From: CAVPJC01 sp963705155
GTDB lineage: Bacteria; Chloroflexota; Anaerolineae; Anaerolineales; UBA4823
Reading direction: 5' to 3'
DNA: 64,000 bases
Assembly (NCBI GenBank): GCA_963705155.1
Contig: CAVPJC010000007.1
Coordinates: forward strand, 1 to 64,000
Part shown: piece by piece, positions 56,880 through 64,000 of the stretch
Position numbering within the stretch: position 1 is the stretch's first letter
How the letters are laid out: each line of letters begins with the position of its first letter
Notes under the pieces: model-generated
Seen by the model: the letters and a program-made list of their open reading frames with translations, nothing else
Database searches by the model: none
Told to the model about the DNA's origin: nothing
Translations under genes and position numbers: made by a program

Positions 56880-57485
56880 ATGAGCGAAGCATCTCTGACA
56901 CCCGATGAAATCCGCGTCTTCCGCGCCATCAAAAAAACCGCCGCCATCTACCTGCTCCTGGTGCGCCTGGCGCGTCCCGCCGGCGAGGTGGAGCTGGCCC
57001 GCATCCTGGAGATGGACCCGGAAACGGCGCGCATCCACCTCAACTCGCTGGCTGCCATCGGCCTGCTGCTGCGCGGCAGTGTGCATGCCGGCTGGCGCTT
57101 GAGCACGCTGGGAGGCGGGCTGCTCAACGGCGAAAACGCGGAATTCGACCCTACTACTACTGCTGAAGAGATTCAGGAATCAAATCAAGTTATGGCAGCA
57201 GCAGAAGAAGAGGCGGAAACCGGGCGTTTTTTCAAAGCGCGCCAGGCGCTGCGCGAGTGCGGCATCGGCGAGCCGACCGCCAGCCGGGTGGCGGCGCTGC
57301 GGCATGTGACCCCCGAGTTTATCCGCGCCCACGGGTTGAAGGCCCGCCAGGAGGGGTCGCCATCCGGGCTGCTGGTGCACCGCATCCGCTGCGGCGACCC
57401 GGCCCCCGAGCTGAACGCCTCCGGGCACCTCTCGAACTGCACCTGCGACGCCTGCCAGCGGGCAAAGTACCGCTTTGATGAATAA
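56880..57485 (+). CDS. Winged-helix protein with cysteine-rich C-terminus
   Basis: 201 residues. The N-terminal 70 form a winged helix (VFRAIKKTAAIYLLLVRLARPAGEVELARILEMDPETARIHLNSLAAIGLL, in parts). A Glu-rich linker follows, then a second helical domain GRFFKARQALRECGIGEPTASRVAALRHVTPEFIRAH and a CTCDACQ cysteine motif. The layout recalls phage-type replication organisers, but no specific match can be claimed. GGAGG precedes the ATG. First gene of a three-gene overlapping unit with an SOS-like operator. Confidence 0.65.
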   Translation: MSEASLTPDEIRVFRAIKKTAAIYLLLVRLARPAGEVELARILEMDPETARIHLNSLAAIGLLLRGSVHAGWRLSTLGGGLLNGENAEFDPTTTAEEIQESNQVMAAAEEEAETGRFFKARQALRECGIGEPTASRVAALRHVTPEFIRAHGLKARQEGSPSGLLVHRIRCGDPAPELNASGHLSNCTCDACQRAKYRFDE

Positions 57486-57948
57486 GCTGGAAGAGTATGT
57501 CGCCGCCGCCCTGCGCAGGCTTAAGGCCGGGATGCAGCCTGCTGACGGCGCCCACCCCGGCGGCAGATCCGCGCCTGCTGGCGAAAACGGCCCGCTGGAC
57601 GGTGTGGAGCTGGCCCTTGCCAGCCGCGCCGCCGACCTGGCGCTCTCCCAGACCCTGCTGCGCCTGGAGGTGCTGCGCTGCTGGCTGTTGTTAAGCCCGC
57701 GGGAGCGTGAGGTGGCCCTGCTGGTGCGGGATGGCTGCACGAACCGCGAGGCGGCCCGGCGCCTGACCGTCAGCCTGAGCACCGCCAAAACGCTGGCCCG
57801 GCGCGCCGCCCTTAAAATGCAGGTCGGCACACGCTCCGAGCTGCGCCGCATGATGCTGGCAATCGATTGGGAAGATGAGCTTCTTCAGGGAAATCCCGTC
57901 CCGCCCGCCGCCTCGCCCGGCGCGCCGCCCTCGCCGAGACCGCCGTGA
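57478..57948 (+). CDS. LuxR-type helix-turn-helix protein
   Basis: 156 residues starting inside the previous stop (GATGAATAA, 8-base overlap). An N-terminal helical part (LEEYVAAALRRLKAG) and a GerE/LuxR DNA-binding domain LSPREREVALLVRDGCTNREAARRLTVSLSTAKTLARRAALKM fill the sequence, without a receiver domain. Pro-rich C-terminus. Probably a transcriptional regulator acting with the first gene. Confidence 0.7.
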   Translation: MNKLEEYVAAALRRLKAGMQPADGAHPGGRSAPAGENGPLDGVELALASRAADLALSQTLLRLEVLRCWLLLSPREREVALLVRDGCTNREAARRLTVSLSTAKTLARRAALKMQVGTRSELRRMMLAIDWEDELLQGNPVPPAASPGAPPSPRPP

Positions 57949-58156
57949 GGTTTCAGCCGCGGCGGCAGCCGCTCCGCTGTGCGACTGCGGACAGGCGGCG
58001 GTGGCGCTGGTGCAGGTTCGCGTCGGCTCCCGCAAGGCCAGCTACACGGTGGACCTGCAGCTGTGTCCGGCCTGCCTGGCTGAAGAACAGGAAACCCGCC
58101 GCCGGCTGGGCCTGCCGCCGGTGGTTGAGCAAACTGTGATGCCGCCGGAGGCGTGA
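57875..58156 (+). CDS. Small zinc-ribbon-like protein
   Basis: 93 residues starting within the end of the LuxR-type gene (74-base overlap). Arg/Pro-rich beginning, then LCDCGQAAVALVQVRVGSRKASYTVDLQLCPACLAEEQ, a CxC...CxxC pair likely to bind zinc. The overlap supports translational coupling of all three genes. The protein could be a false frame of GC-rich DNA, but the cysteine arrangement is orderly. Confidence 0.45.
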   Translation: MSFFREIPSRPPPRPARRPRRDRREVSAAAAAAPLCDCGQAAVALVQVRVGSRKASYTVDLQLCPACLAEEQETRRRLGLPPVVEQTVMPPEA

Positions 58157-58159
58157 AGG

Positions 58160-59273
58160 CTAACCCGGTTGGTCGGGGAGCTCAATCTCGAAGCGCGTGC
58201 CCTGCCCTTCCTGGCTGCTGGCGCTGATCCTGCCGCCGTGGGCCTCCACCAGCTGGCGGGCGATCGCCAGGCCCAGGCCGCTGCCTGCGCCGCTCTGCCG
58301 CTGGCGGGCGCGGTCGCCGCGCCAGAAACGGTCAAAAATGAAGGGCAGGTCTTCCGCCGGGATGCCCGCCCCGCTGTCGGATACGCTCAAGCGCAGCCCG
58401 CCTTCGATGGGATCCGCGCCCAGATGGATGGATCCGCCGGAGGGTGTGTAGCGCAGGGCGTTGCCCACCAGGTTGGAGAGCACCTGGGTCATGCGGCCTT
58501 CATCGATGGGAATGTTCAGGGGTTGTCCACCGGCGGGCAGGTCCACCTCCAGGCTCACGCCGGCGGCCGCGGCCGGGGCGGCAAAACTGGCAGCGACATC
58601 TTTGAGCAGGGCGGCGGCGTCTGTCTCGCTGCGGTGCAGCGGCAGCTGGCCCGATTCGGCCAGCGACAGGGTCTGCAGGTCTTCAACCAGGCGCCCCAGG
58701 TGGTGGGTTTCATCCAGAACAGCGTTCAGGTTCTCGGGGGTGGGGGTGTAGACGCCGTCCAGCATGCCCTCCAGGTTGCCCTGGATGATGTGCAGGGGGT
58801 TGCGCAGCTCGTGGGCCACGTCGGCGCTCAAATTACGGCGCTGCTGTTCGGCGCGCCTCAGCTCACCGGTCATACGGTTGAAGCTGCGCGCCAGGCGGCG
58901 CATCTCAACCGGGCCGGTTTCGCCGACCCGCACGTTAAAATCGCCTTCCGCCACGGCATCGGCGGCGCTCATGATCTCAGCCATCGGCCGGCCGTAGCGC
59001 CGGAACGTCCAGCCGCCCAGGAAGACCAGCAGCAGGCCAAAGAAAAACGGCGCCAGGCACAGCACCGGCCAGAAGAACCCCGGGCGGGGGTGCTGGCTGC
59101 CCCACGGCCCCAGGAGCAGGCCCAGAACCACCCCCAGCCCCAGGACGAACAGCAGGAAAAAGGACAGCAGGATCATGGCGAAGCGGGCGAACAGAAAACG
59201 CCGGCGGCTGGCAAGATCAACCGTGCCAGTTTTGCGGTGGGCCGTGCATCCAGGGCGGGGGACCGTGAGGCAT
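58160..59273 (-). CDS. HAMP-HisKA sensor histidine kinase (one frameshift)
   Basis: About 370 residues of BaeS-like design: two membrane helices, HAMP (FRRYGRPMAEIMSAADAVAEGDFNVRV), HisKA with the phospho-acceptor in LSADVAHELRNPLHIIQGNLEG, and HATPase with LVGNALRYTPSGG, DSGAGIPAEDLPFIF and GSGLGLAIARQLVEAHGG. The ATG at 59273 starts MPHGPPPWMHGPPQNWHG, a cytosolic N-terminus typical of Chloroflexota kinases. One base is out of frame near 59210. It starts two bases after the regulator stop (operon). Confidence 0.85.
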
Positions 59274-59275
59274 CT

Positions 59276-59962
59276 TCATTCCTGAGGGCGGAAACGGTAG
59301 CCCACCCCGTAGATGGTTTCGATGTACTGCGGGTGGGCCGGGTCGCTTTCCAGCTTGCGGCGCAGGTTTTTGATGTGGGAATCGATGCTGCGGTCGAAGC
59401 TGCCGATGGCGGCCCCGTGCAGGGCATCCATCAGTTGTTCGCGGGTAAGGGTTTGCCCGGGGGAACCCGCCAGCAGCGCCAGCAGCTCGAATTCATGGGG
59501 CGTCAGGCGCACATCTACCCCGGGCAGGCGGGCGCGCCGCCCGCCGAAATCGATCTCCAGGGCGCCCAGGCGCAGGGCGGCGGGCGGTTTCAACTGCCCG
59601 CGCGAGCGGCGCAGCAGGGCGCGGGCACGCGCCGTCAGCGCCCGCGGCGAGAACGGCTTGCTGACGTAGTCATCGGCGCCCAGCTCCAGACCGAGCACCT
59701 GGTCGCTCTCTTCGCTGCGGGCCGTCAGCATGATGATGGGCACATCGCTCTCGCGGCGCAGCGCCCGGCAGACATCCCAGCCGTCCATGCCGGGCAGCAT
59801 GATGTCGAGCACCACCAGGTCGGGCTGCTCGCTGCGGAAAGCCGCCAGCGCCCCGGCGCCATCCGAGGCGCTGATCACGCGGAAGCCGTCCCGCTCCAGG
59901 TAATCGCGGGCCAGCCTGACAATTTTGGCTTCGTCGTCGACGATGAGGATGATCTCGTTCAT
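59276..59962 (-). CDS. OmpR/PhoB-family response regulator
   Basis: 228 residues. Receiver domain with ILIVDDEAKIVRLARDYLERDG, phospho-acceptor in LVVLDIMLPGMDGWDVCR, the threonine-serine region IIMLTARSEESDQVLGLELGADDYVSKPFSPREL-type block (about 80-115), then a winged-helix output domain (VRLTPHEFELLALLAGSPGQTLTREQLMDALHG). Transcribed before the kinase. The gene at 60084-60565 lies upstream on the same strand. Confidence 0.93.
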   Translation of the reverse strand: MNEIILIVDDEAKIVRLARDYLERDGFRVISASDGAGALAAFRSEQPDLVVLDIMLPGMDGWDVCRALRRESDVPIIMLTARSEESDQVLGLELGADDYVSKPFSPRALTARARALLRRSRGQLKPPAALRLGALEIDFGGRRARLPGVDVRLTPHEFELLALLAGSPGQTLTREQLMDALHGAAIGSFDRSIDSHIKNLRRKLESDPAHPQYIETIYGVGYRFRPQE

Positions 59963-60009
59963 GGTTGGATTTTAACCCAGGTTGGGGGATGTTTTCCATT
60001 TTGGCGCAG

Positions 60010-60073
60010 GCAGGCCTGGCACCCCCATGCCAGACCTGCACTTCACCTGAAGACCGGCATCCCCATGCCGGTC
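60010..60073. repeat. Two GGCAT-type palindromes
   Basis: GCAGGcCTGGCA-ccccca-TGCCAGaCCTGC (60010-60039) and GACCGGCAT-cccc-ATGCCGGTC (60052-60073). The C-rich loop and GGCA/TGCC arms match the palindrome at 52509, so these belong to one dispersed family. They lie between the regulator gene and the end of the gene at 60084, where they could terminate transcription of the latter. Confidence 0.6.
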
Positions 60074-60083
60074 GTGGCGGCGG

Positions 60084-60565
60084 CTATTCGGCGGCGGGAG
60101 CGGCCGGCGGTTGGCCGGGGCCATCGCCGGGCTTCTCAGGCTCTGCATGCCTCATCCAGGGCGGGCCATCCCAGCCGTGCGGTCCGTGCTGGCCCCAGGC
60201 ATGGCGACGCCACGGTCGGAACATGCCGAAGAAAAACAGCGGCAGCAGCAGCGCCAGGCAGGTGAACCCGAAAAACGGGAAGGCGAAAAAGCCAAAATGC
60301 GGGCCGTAGAACGGGCGGTAATACGGGGGGTAGAAATTTCGACCGTACGGGTCGAGAGGCGCCGCCCCCTGGGGTGCGGCGCCCCGAGGGCGGCGCCCTG
60401 GGGGGCGATCTGCTCGCCGGGGGCAGTTTGTGCGCTGGCTGCCAGGCCTTGCGCATAGCCATTAGAAAGCCCGGCCCGGTACAGGGCGTTCGCGCCTACG
60501 AACAATCCGGCGATGAGCAGCAGGGCCAGGGTGGTACGAATTACAAACGGGACAAAGCGGTACAT
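60084..60565 (-). CDS. Small membrane protein with Pro/Tyr- and aromatic-rich segment (one frameshift)
   Basis: About 160 residues. One N-terminal helix (VIRTTLALLLIAGLFVGANALY) and, after a frame change near 60380, the pattern LDPYGRNFYPPYYRPFYGPHFG leading into a second helix (FFGFTCLALLLPLFFFGMF) and a His/Pro/Trp-rich tail (RPWRRHAWGQHGPHG, WDGPPWMRHAEPEKP). This arrangement recurs upstream of OmpR-type two-component systems in Chloroflexota. GGAGGT precedes the ATG at 60565. Perhaps part of the sensing system. Confidence 0.6.
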
Positions 60566-60694
60566 GTTAACCTCCATATTTTCTCAAACAGTTTTGGTAC
60601 GCTGATTGTCCCAAAAGAGTGTGGAGAAAATATGGAGGCGCCTGGCAGGCAGTGTGGAGAATCCAGAACAGGAAGTTGACCTGGCTCTCGCCCG

Positions 60695-61403
60695 CTATTT
60701 GTCCTTACTGGGGGTGGGAGTTGGCTCTTTGCCCCATTCCAATGTGATTTGAGCTTCTGCCTGGTGGCCAGCCGGATCGGTAACCTGGACAGTGTAAGTA
60801 CCCCGCGTCATGATCTGTGTACTGTATCGTACCTCGCATATACCCTGATCGTCTGTTGAACAAGGCATGTTCCTGAGAGGTTTGCCGGCGGGGTTAAGAA
60901 TGACGATGGAAACCTTTGTGTGTGGGAGGGCAGTCACCACATGGATGAGGATGCCGGGCGCTGATTTTGAACCCGCCACATTTCCAATTGCAGGGCCCAA
61001 AACGATCGAAACAGGTGGCAAGACTTCAGGTGTGGAGGTTACTAACCCCTCGGGTGTGGGCGCTACCGCCAGATCTATCGGGGAGCCATTATCCTACCGC
61101 CAAATCACCTGTTTTCATCCAGGCCTTTTGGTATGGCGACAGGTTCACTTGCAGCCAGGTCGTGTCGTCAGTCCGCCCGGTAACCGTCAGCGTGATACCC
61201 TGGCTGTAGATCGCCAGAAGTGGGTATTGTTCGCCCGGCCCAGAGTAAGCACGTGCCTTTTCCTGTGTCTGCAGATAAATGGATGGGCTTTGCACCAATT
61301 CGGCGCCGCGGCTGATCCCATAACCGGTGAGAAGCAGCCCGGTCAGCATCAAGCTGAGCAGAACAATGATTTTCAAAAAGGGAGCGTGGGATTGTTTGGC
61401 CAA
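60695..61403 (-). CDS. SH3-like secreted protein, copy 1 (one frameshift)
   Basis: About 235 residues from a TTG start. A signal-anchor helix (IIVLLSLMLTGLLLTGYGI) is followed by a bacterial SH3-like domain (KARAYSGPGEQYPLLAIYSQGITLTVTGR, DDTTWLQVNLSPYQKAWMKTGDL), then, past a one-base shift near 61090, a Pro/Thr linker and a beta-rich domain ending TYTVQVTDPAGHQAEAQITLEWG. Probably binds the cell wall or surface polymers. It sits seven bases after the second SH3-like gene. Confidence 0.65.
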
Positions 61404-61410
61404 TTTGCAC

Positions 61411-62201
61411 TCACTTTTCGTGTTTTATGGTCATGGTCGTCTGCGCGAGCAGGGCATCATTGAGATACAACTGCAAGGTGTAAACGCCGTTTGGCCATTC
61501 AGCGATATCAAAACCATAGATCGCAAAATCGCCCTCTTTAGAGGAATTCTCACCGAGTTTTTGCTTCAGCTTGCCTTTATCCGTCCAGATTTGGACGGTG
61601 TAGAATGTGGTGGGCTGCAATCCACTGGCATACAGGGTCATGATGCGCCCGTCGACCTGTTTTGCGGAAATCCTGGCTTTTTGCAAGGGCTGAGGGGTGT
61701 CGGTGTATTCTGGCTCGGAGGGCAATCTAAAGCCAGCAAAGCGCTCAAATCTGCAGATAAATTCACATTTTCAGCCGTCACCCAGCCCACCTGAAATTCC
61801 GAGATATGGATTTGAATCCACGTGCTGTCTGAGCTGCGTGCAGCCGCATCAAAACGGATATCTCCGGCAATTGAAACCATCACAGGATAGGTCTCTCCAG
61901 GGCCGGCGTACACGTCAACCCAACGCAAAGTTTGCGCTGTAAGAGGCCCAGGTGTGGCGGTTTGTGTGGGAGCGGCAGTATCGGTTGCTGAAGGCAGCAA
62001 GGGTGCGGTCGGAGACGGTACGACCAGTTCGGCCGTGCCGGTTGGCGAGCTGGAAATGGCGGGCAGCGGTGAAATCTGAAGCGTTGGTTGTGCGACAGCA
62101 GCGGATGGCGCGGCCTGCTCCGGGGGGTTGCTGACCGGGTTGCAGCCAGTCAGCAGCACCAGATAGAGAAGGATAACCAAAAGCGGTTGTTTTAGTTGCA
62201 T
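61411..62201 (-). CDS. SH3-like lipoprotein, copy 2 (one frameshift)
   Basis: About 262 residues from the ATG at 62201. The signal LLVILLYLVLLTGC has a lipobox. A Pro/Thr/Ser-rich linker follows, then an SH3-like domain (WVDVYAGPGETYPVMVSIAGDIRFDAAAR, WIQIHISEFQVGWVTAENVNL). After a shift near 61725 comes a beta domain with LYASGLQPTTFYTVQIWTDKG and GVYTLQLYLNDALLAQTTMTI. Homologous in plan to the next gene, from which it is separated by seven bases. Likely a two-gene unit exposed at the cell surface. Confidence 0.65.
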
Positions 62202-62298
62202 TCGGGTTAACGAGGATCTTCCGAAAAGCAGGAGTGCAGCAGGTAATAACGGCACATGCGCCGGTAACGTACCTGCTGCGCACCTACCTTTTATCTTC

Positions 62299-62316
62299 TA
62301 AACCCCAGCGGGTTTA
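62299..62316 (-). terminator. Short hairpin after bacterioferritin
   Basis: TAAACCC-cagc-GGGTTTA (62299-62316), 7-bp stem with a 4-nt loop, five bases past the bacterioferritin stop on the reverse strand. The flanking T-run is short, so termination strength is uncertain. Confidence 0.45.
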
Positions 62317-62320
62317 TGAT

Positions 62321-62785
62321 TTACAGCTGCCCTAAAAGGTAATTTTGCAGACCCATCTGGCCGATCTGGTCGAGCTGGGCTTCCAGCCAATCGAGGTGGT
62401 CTTCTTCGTCCACCAGGTTGTGCTCGATCAGCTCGCGCGAGCCGCTGTCGCCCAGCTCAAGGCACAGGCGGATGCCATCGTTGTAGCCCTTGATCGCCCC
62501 GGCCTCGGCTTCCAGGTCGTTTTTCAACTGGGCTTCGACATTGGCGCCGATGCCCATCTTCTTCAGCTCGCTGACCACCGGCATCCCTTCCAGAAACAGG
62601 ATGCGGGCGATGAGCTTCTCGGCGTGCTTCATTTCATCAATGGCGCGCTTTTCGGAGACTTCGTGGAGTTTTGAGTAGCCCCAGTTGGCGCACATCTCGG
62701 AGTGCACAATATACTGGCTGATGGCGGTCAGCTCATCGGAAAGAAAGTCGTTCAATATGGCAATGATTTTCGGGTTGCCTTTCAT
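62321..62785 (-). CDS. bfr: Bacterioferritin
   Basis: A 154-residue ferritin-like iron-storage protein. The full ferroxidase set is present: Glu18, Glu51, His54, Glu94, Glu127 and His130. Met52 is at the usual haem-ligand position, so a haem-binding bacterioferritin shell is expected. AGGAGGTAAG precedes the ATG. It oxidises Fe(II) and stores the mineral in a 24-mer. It stands alone between the SH3-like lipoproteins and a membrane-protein pair. No ferredoxin partner (Bfd) was found. Confidence 0.95.
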   Translation of the reverse strand: MKGNPKIIAILNDFLSDELTAISQYIVHSEMCANWGYSKLHEVSEKRAIDEMKHAEKLIARILFLEGMPVVSELKKMGIGANVEAQLKNDLEAEAGAIKGYNDGIRLCLELGDSGSRELIEHNLVDEEDHLDWLEAQLDQIGQMGLQNYLLGQL

Positions 62786-62981
62786 GTCTTACCTCCTGGT
62801 CGGATGATTGGGTCGCGATACCCCCGCTAGCTCAATCTTAGCAAACCCTGGCAGGTAAGGATAGTGACCAATGACCGTGATTGGCGTGAAGAATGTCCAT
62901 GCGCGTACGGGCGAGGCTTCCGGTACGTCCGGGGCCTCGCCCAATAACACACCGCTCGTTTGGAGAGGCGGCGTGGAACAT

Positions 62982-63344
62982 TTACAGGTTCGCGGCGGTT
63001 TTTGATTTGCGCCGGAAGAAAATTTTATCCAGCAGGGCGTAGATGACGGCGATGGCAGCCACGATGCCCAGGTTTTTCAGCAGGGAGGTCCAGGTGAAGG
63101 CGCTCAGCCCGCCGCGGCCTTCACGATCCATGCGTCCCTGCAGACCGGGCCGGTTATCAAAGTTTCCCTCGCCAAACGCGCCCTGTGGTGAAGGGAGTCC
63201 ACCGCTCTCGAAGCGGCGCTCAAAGCCGCGGCCATCGCCGCCCAGCAGGTTTGCGCCCCAGGTGGTGCGCGAGATGAGCAGGGTTGCGCCAACCACCACC
63301 ATCGCAGCCGCCAGCAAAATGAGAATTCGCAGGATCGTCTTCAT
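62982..63344 (-). CDS. Small membrane protein downstream of DUF4405
   Basis: 120 residues: an N-terminal helix (ILRILILLAAAMVVVGATLLI), a Gly/Arg/Phe-rich middle (GDGRGFERRFESGGLPSPQG) and a C-terminal helix (LLKNLGIVAAIAVIYALLDKIFF) with a basic tail. Starts in an ATGA overlap with the end of the DUF4405 gene. The pair probably acts together. No function known. Confidence 0.65.
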   Translation of the reverse strand: MKTILRILILLAAAMVVVGATLLISRTTWGANLLGGDGRGFERRFESGGLPSPQGAFGEGNFDNRPGLQGRMDREGRGGLSAFTWTSLLKNLGIVAAIAVIYALLDKIFFRRKSKTAANL

Positions 63345-63865
63345 GAGCGCGCCTCCTCAACCACAGGTACGGCAGCCGGGACGCTCCGGCGGGGCAGCCT
63401 GAACCCGAACAGGTAGCGTTTGAGCGCTGCCACGATCCAGCGTCCGTGCAGGGCCACGTGCATCCCCAGCAGCCACAGCGAGAAATCGGCGGAGATGGAA
63501 TGCAGCCGGCGCCAGAAAAAGCCCGCCTCCAGCCGGATGCCCAGGGCGGGCAGGGCGGCCTCGGAGATCATCACCCCGGTGAAGATGATGATGGTGAAGT
63601 CGATAAACAGCAGGCTGTTCAGAATGTAATTGACCCGCGCCCCACGCGCCACATTCGTCAGAAAGCGCCGGGTGGTGGCGGCGATCCAGCTCCAGTGCAG
63701 CAGCAGGTGCAGGATGATTGCCGCGCCAAAGGCAATGCTCAGCCATTCGTGGATGGCGATGCCGGTGCTGCGCGGGTCCATGGCGATCAGAAATGCCAGG
63801 AAGATGCTGGCATCCACCAGCAGGTCGGTTTTTATCTTGTCATAACGCTTGCGGATTGCTGTCAT
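63341..63865 (-). CDS. DUF4405 (cytochrome b561-like) membrane protein
   Basis: 174 residues with four helices. KIKTDLLVDASIFLAFLIAMDP, then IHEWLSIAFGAAIILHLLLHWSWI, LFIDFTIIIFTGVMIS and WRRLHSISADFSLWLLGMHVALHGRWI match the DUF4405 family. The paired histidines in helices (His-Glu-Trp, HLLLHW, RLHS, GMHVALH) fit b-type haem ligation. A membrane redox role is plausible. AGGAAC precedes the ATG. First of two coupled genes. Confidence 0.82.
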   Translation of the reverse strand: MTAIRKRYDKIKTDLLVDASIFLAFLIAMDPRSTGIAIHEWLSIAFGAAIILHLLLHWSWIAATTRRFLTNVARGARVNYILNSLLFIDFTIIIFTGVMISEAALPALGIRLEAGFFWRRLHSISADFSLWLLGMHVALHGRWIVAALKRYLFGFRLPRRSVPAAVPVVEEARS

Positions 63866-64000
63866 AAAGTTCCTCCAGTGATCTTATGAAATAAAGGATA
63901 TCAGGCGGGTATTTAGAAATTGTTAGGAAATGATGTGGAGATTCTTCAGGTTTTGCGTTTCCCCGTCCATGCACCTGTCCGCCCGGACAGGTGAAATCCC
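63866..64000. other. Intergenic sequence at the window end
   Basis: No gene recognised. CCTGTCCGCCCGGACAGG (63970-63987) is a palindrome (CCTGTCCG-cc-CGGACAGG), perhaps another member of the short palindromic repeats or a terminator that continues outside. Confidence 0.35.

Noticed and set aside
58169..60265. Long forward-strand frame of about 698 codons
   Set aside because: It lies exactly antisense to a histidine kinase and response regulator with complete motifs. GC-rich codon bias leaves the opposite strand open.

Overview
The window looks like a piece of a Chloroflexota genome, most likely Anaerolineae-like and probably assembled from a metagenome. This rests on protein style, not on a marker gene: GAF-rich NarL-type sensor kinases, a MalT/LAL regulator, DUF6958-like and other small conserved proteins, a kinase N-terminus rich in Met-His-Gly-Pro-Pro-Trp, and Pro/Thr-rich lipoproteins. 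No rRNA or tRNA gene was seen.

Frameshifts dominate the first half. From 1 to about 31 kb many genes continue in another frame with every family motif preserved, often next to short homopolymers, so I read these as base-call or assembly indels and annotate the whole gene. About 41-48 kb is nearly clean.

1-12 kb: a three-GAF histidine kinase and NarL regulator precede a serine hydrolase with a membrane domain inserted in its fold. Next comes a cluster of membrane proteins: three HEGGH metalloprotease-like proteins, an ABC ATPase with two sister permeases, and a CPBP (CAAX-type) protease. 12-19 kb: a LAL regulator, a flavodoxin, a second CPBP protein, a membrane protein, a deazaflavin-type reductase homologue and a di-haem cytochrome c. 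19.8-22.6 kb: a MASE1 sensor kinase and its regulator, closed by a terminator. 22.8-30.8 kb: a nucleoside/BMP-type ABC importer followed by AllG (DUF1116), FdrA (AllF) and an FdrA-domain protein, which suggests import and anaerobic breakdown of purine-derived ureides through oxamate carbamoyltransferase.

30.8-41 kb is a mobile, patchwork region. It holds a GrpB protein and an AlkZ-like protein, an integron-integrase remnant beside two AT-rich orphan genes with hairpin-rich spacers, an IS630 remnant, two SPFH proteins, and a complete IS1182-type element with inverted ends and a flanking repeat. 41-52 kb holds lipoprotein, MFS, aldolase, cupin, methyltransferase and NERD genes, a thioredoxin-like lipoprotein with an in-frame UGA in its redox motif (a candidate selenoprotein), histidine ammonia-lyase, a RAYT transposase and an ATP-grasp ligase. 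52.7-64 kb holds a STAND-type NTPase, a second MFS protein, a three-gene unit behind a LexA-like box, an OmpR-type two-component system, SH3-like secreted proteins, bacterioferritin and a DUF4405 membrane protein.
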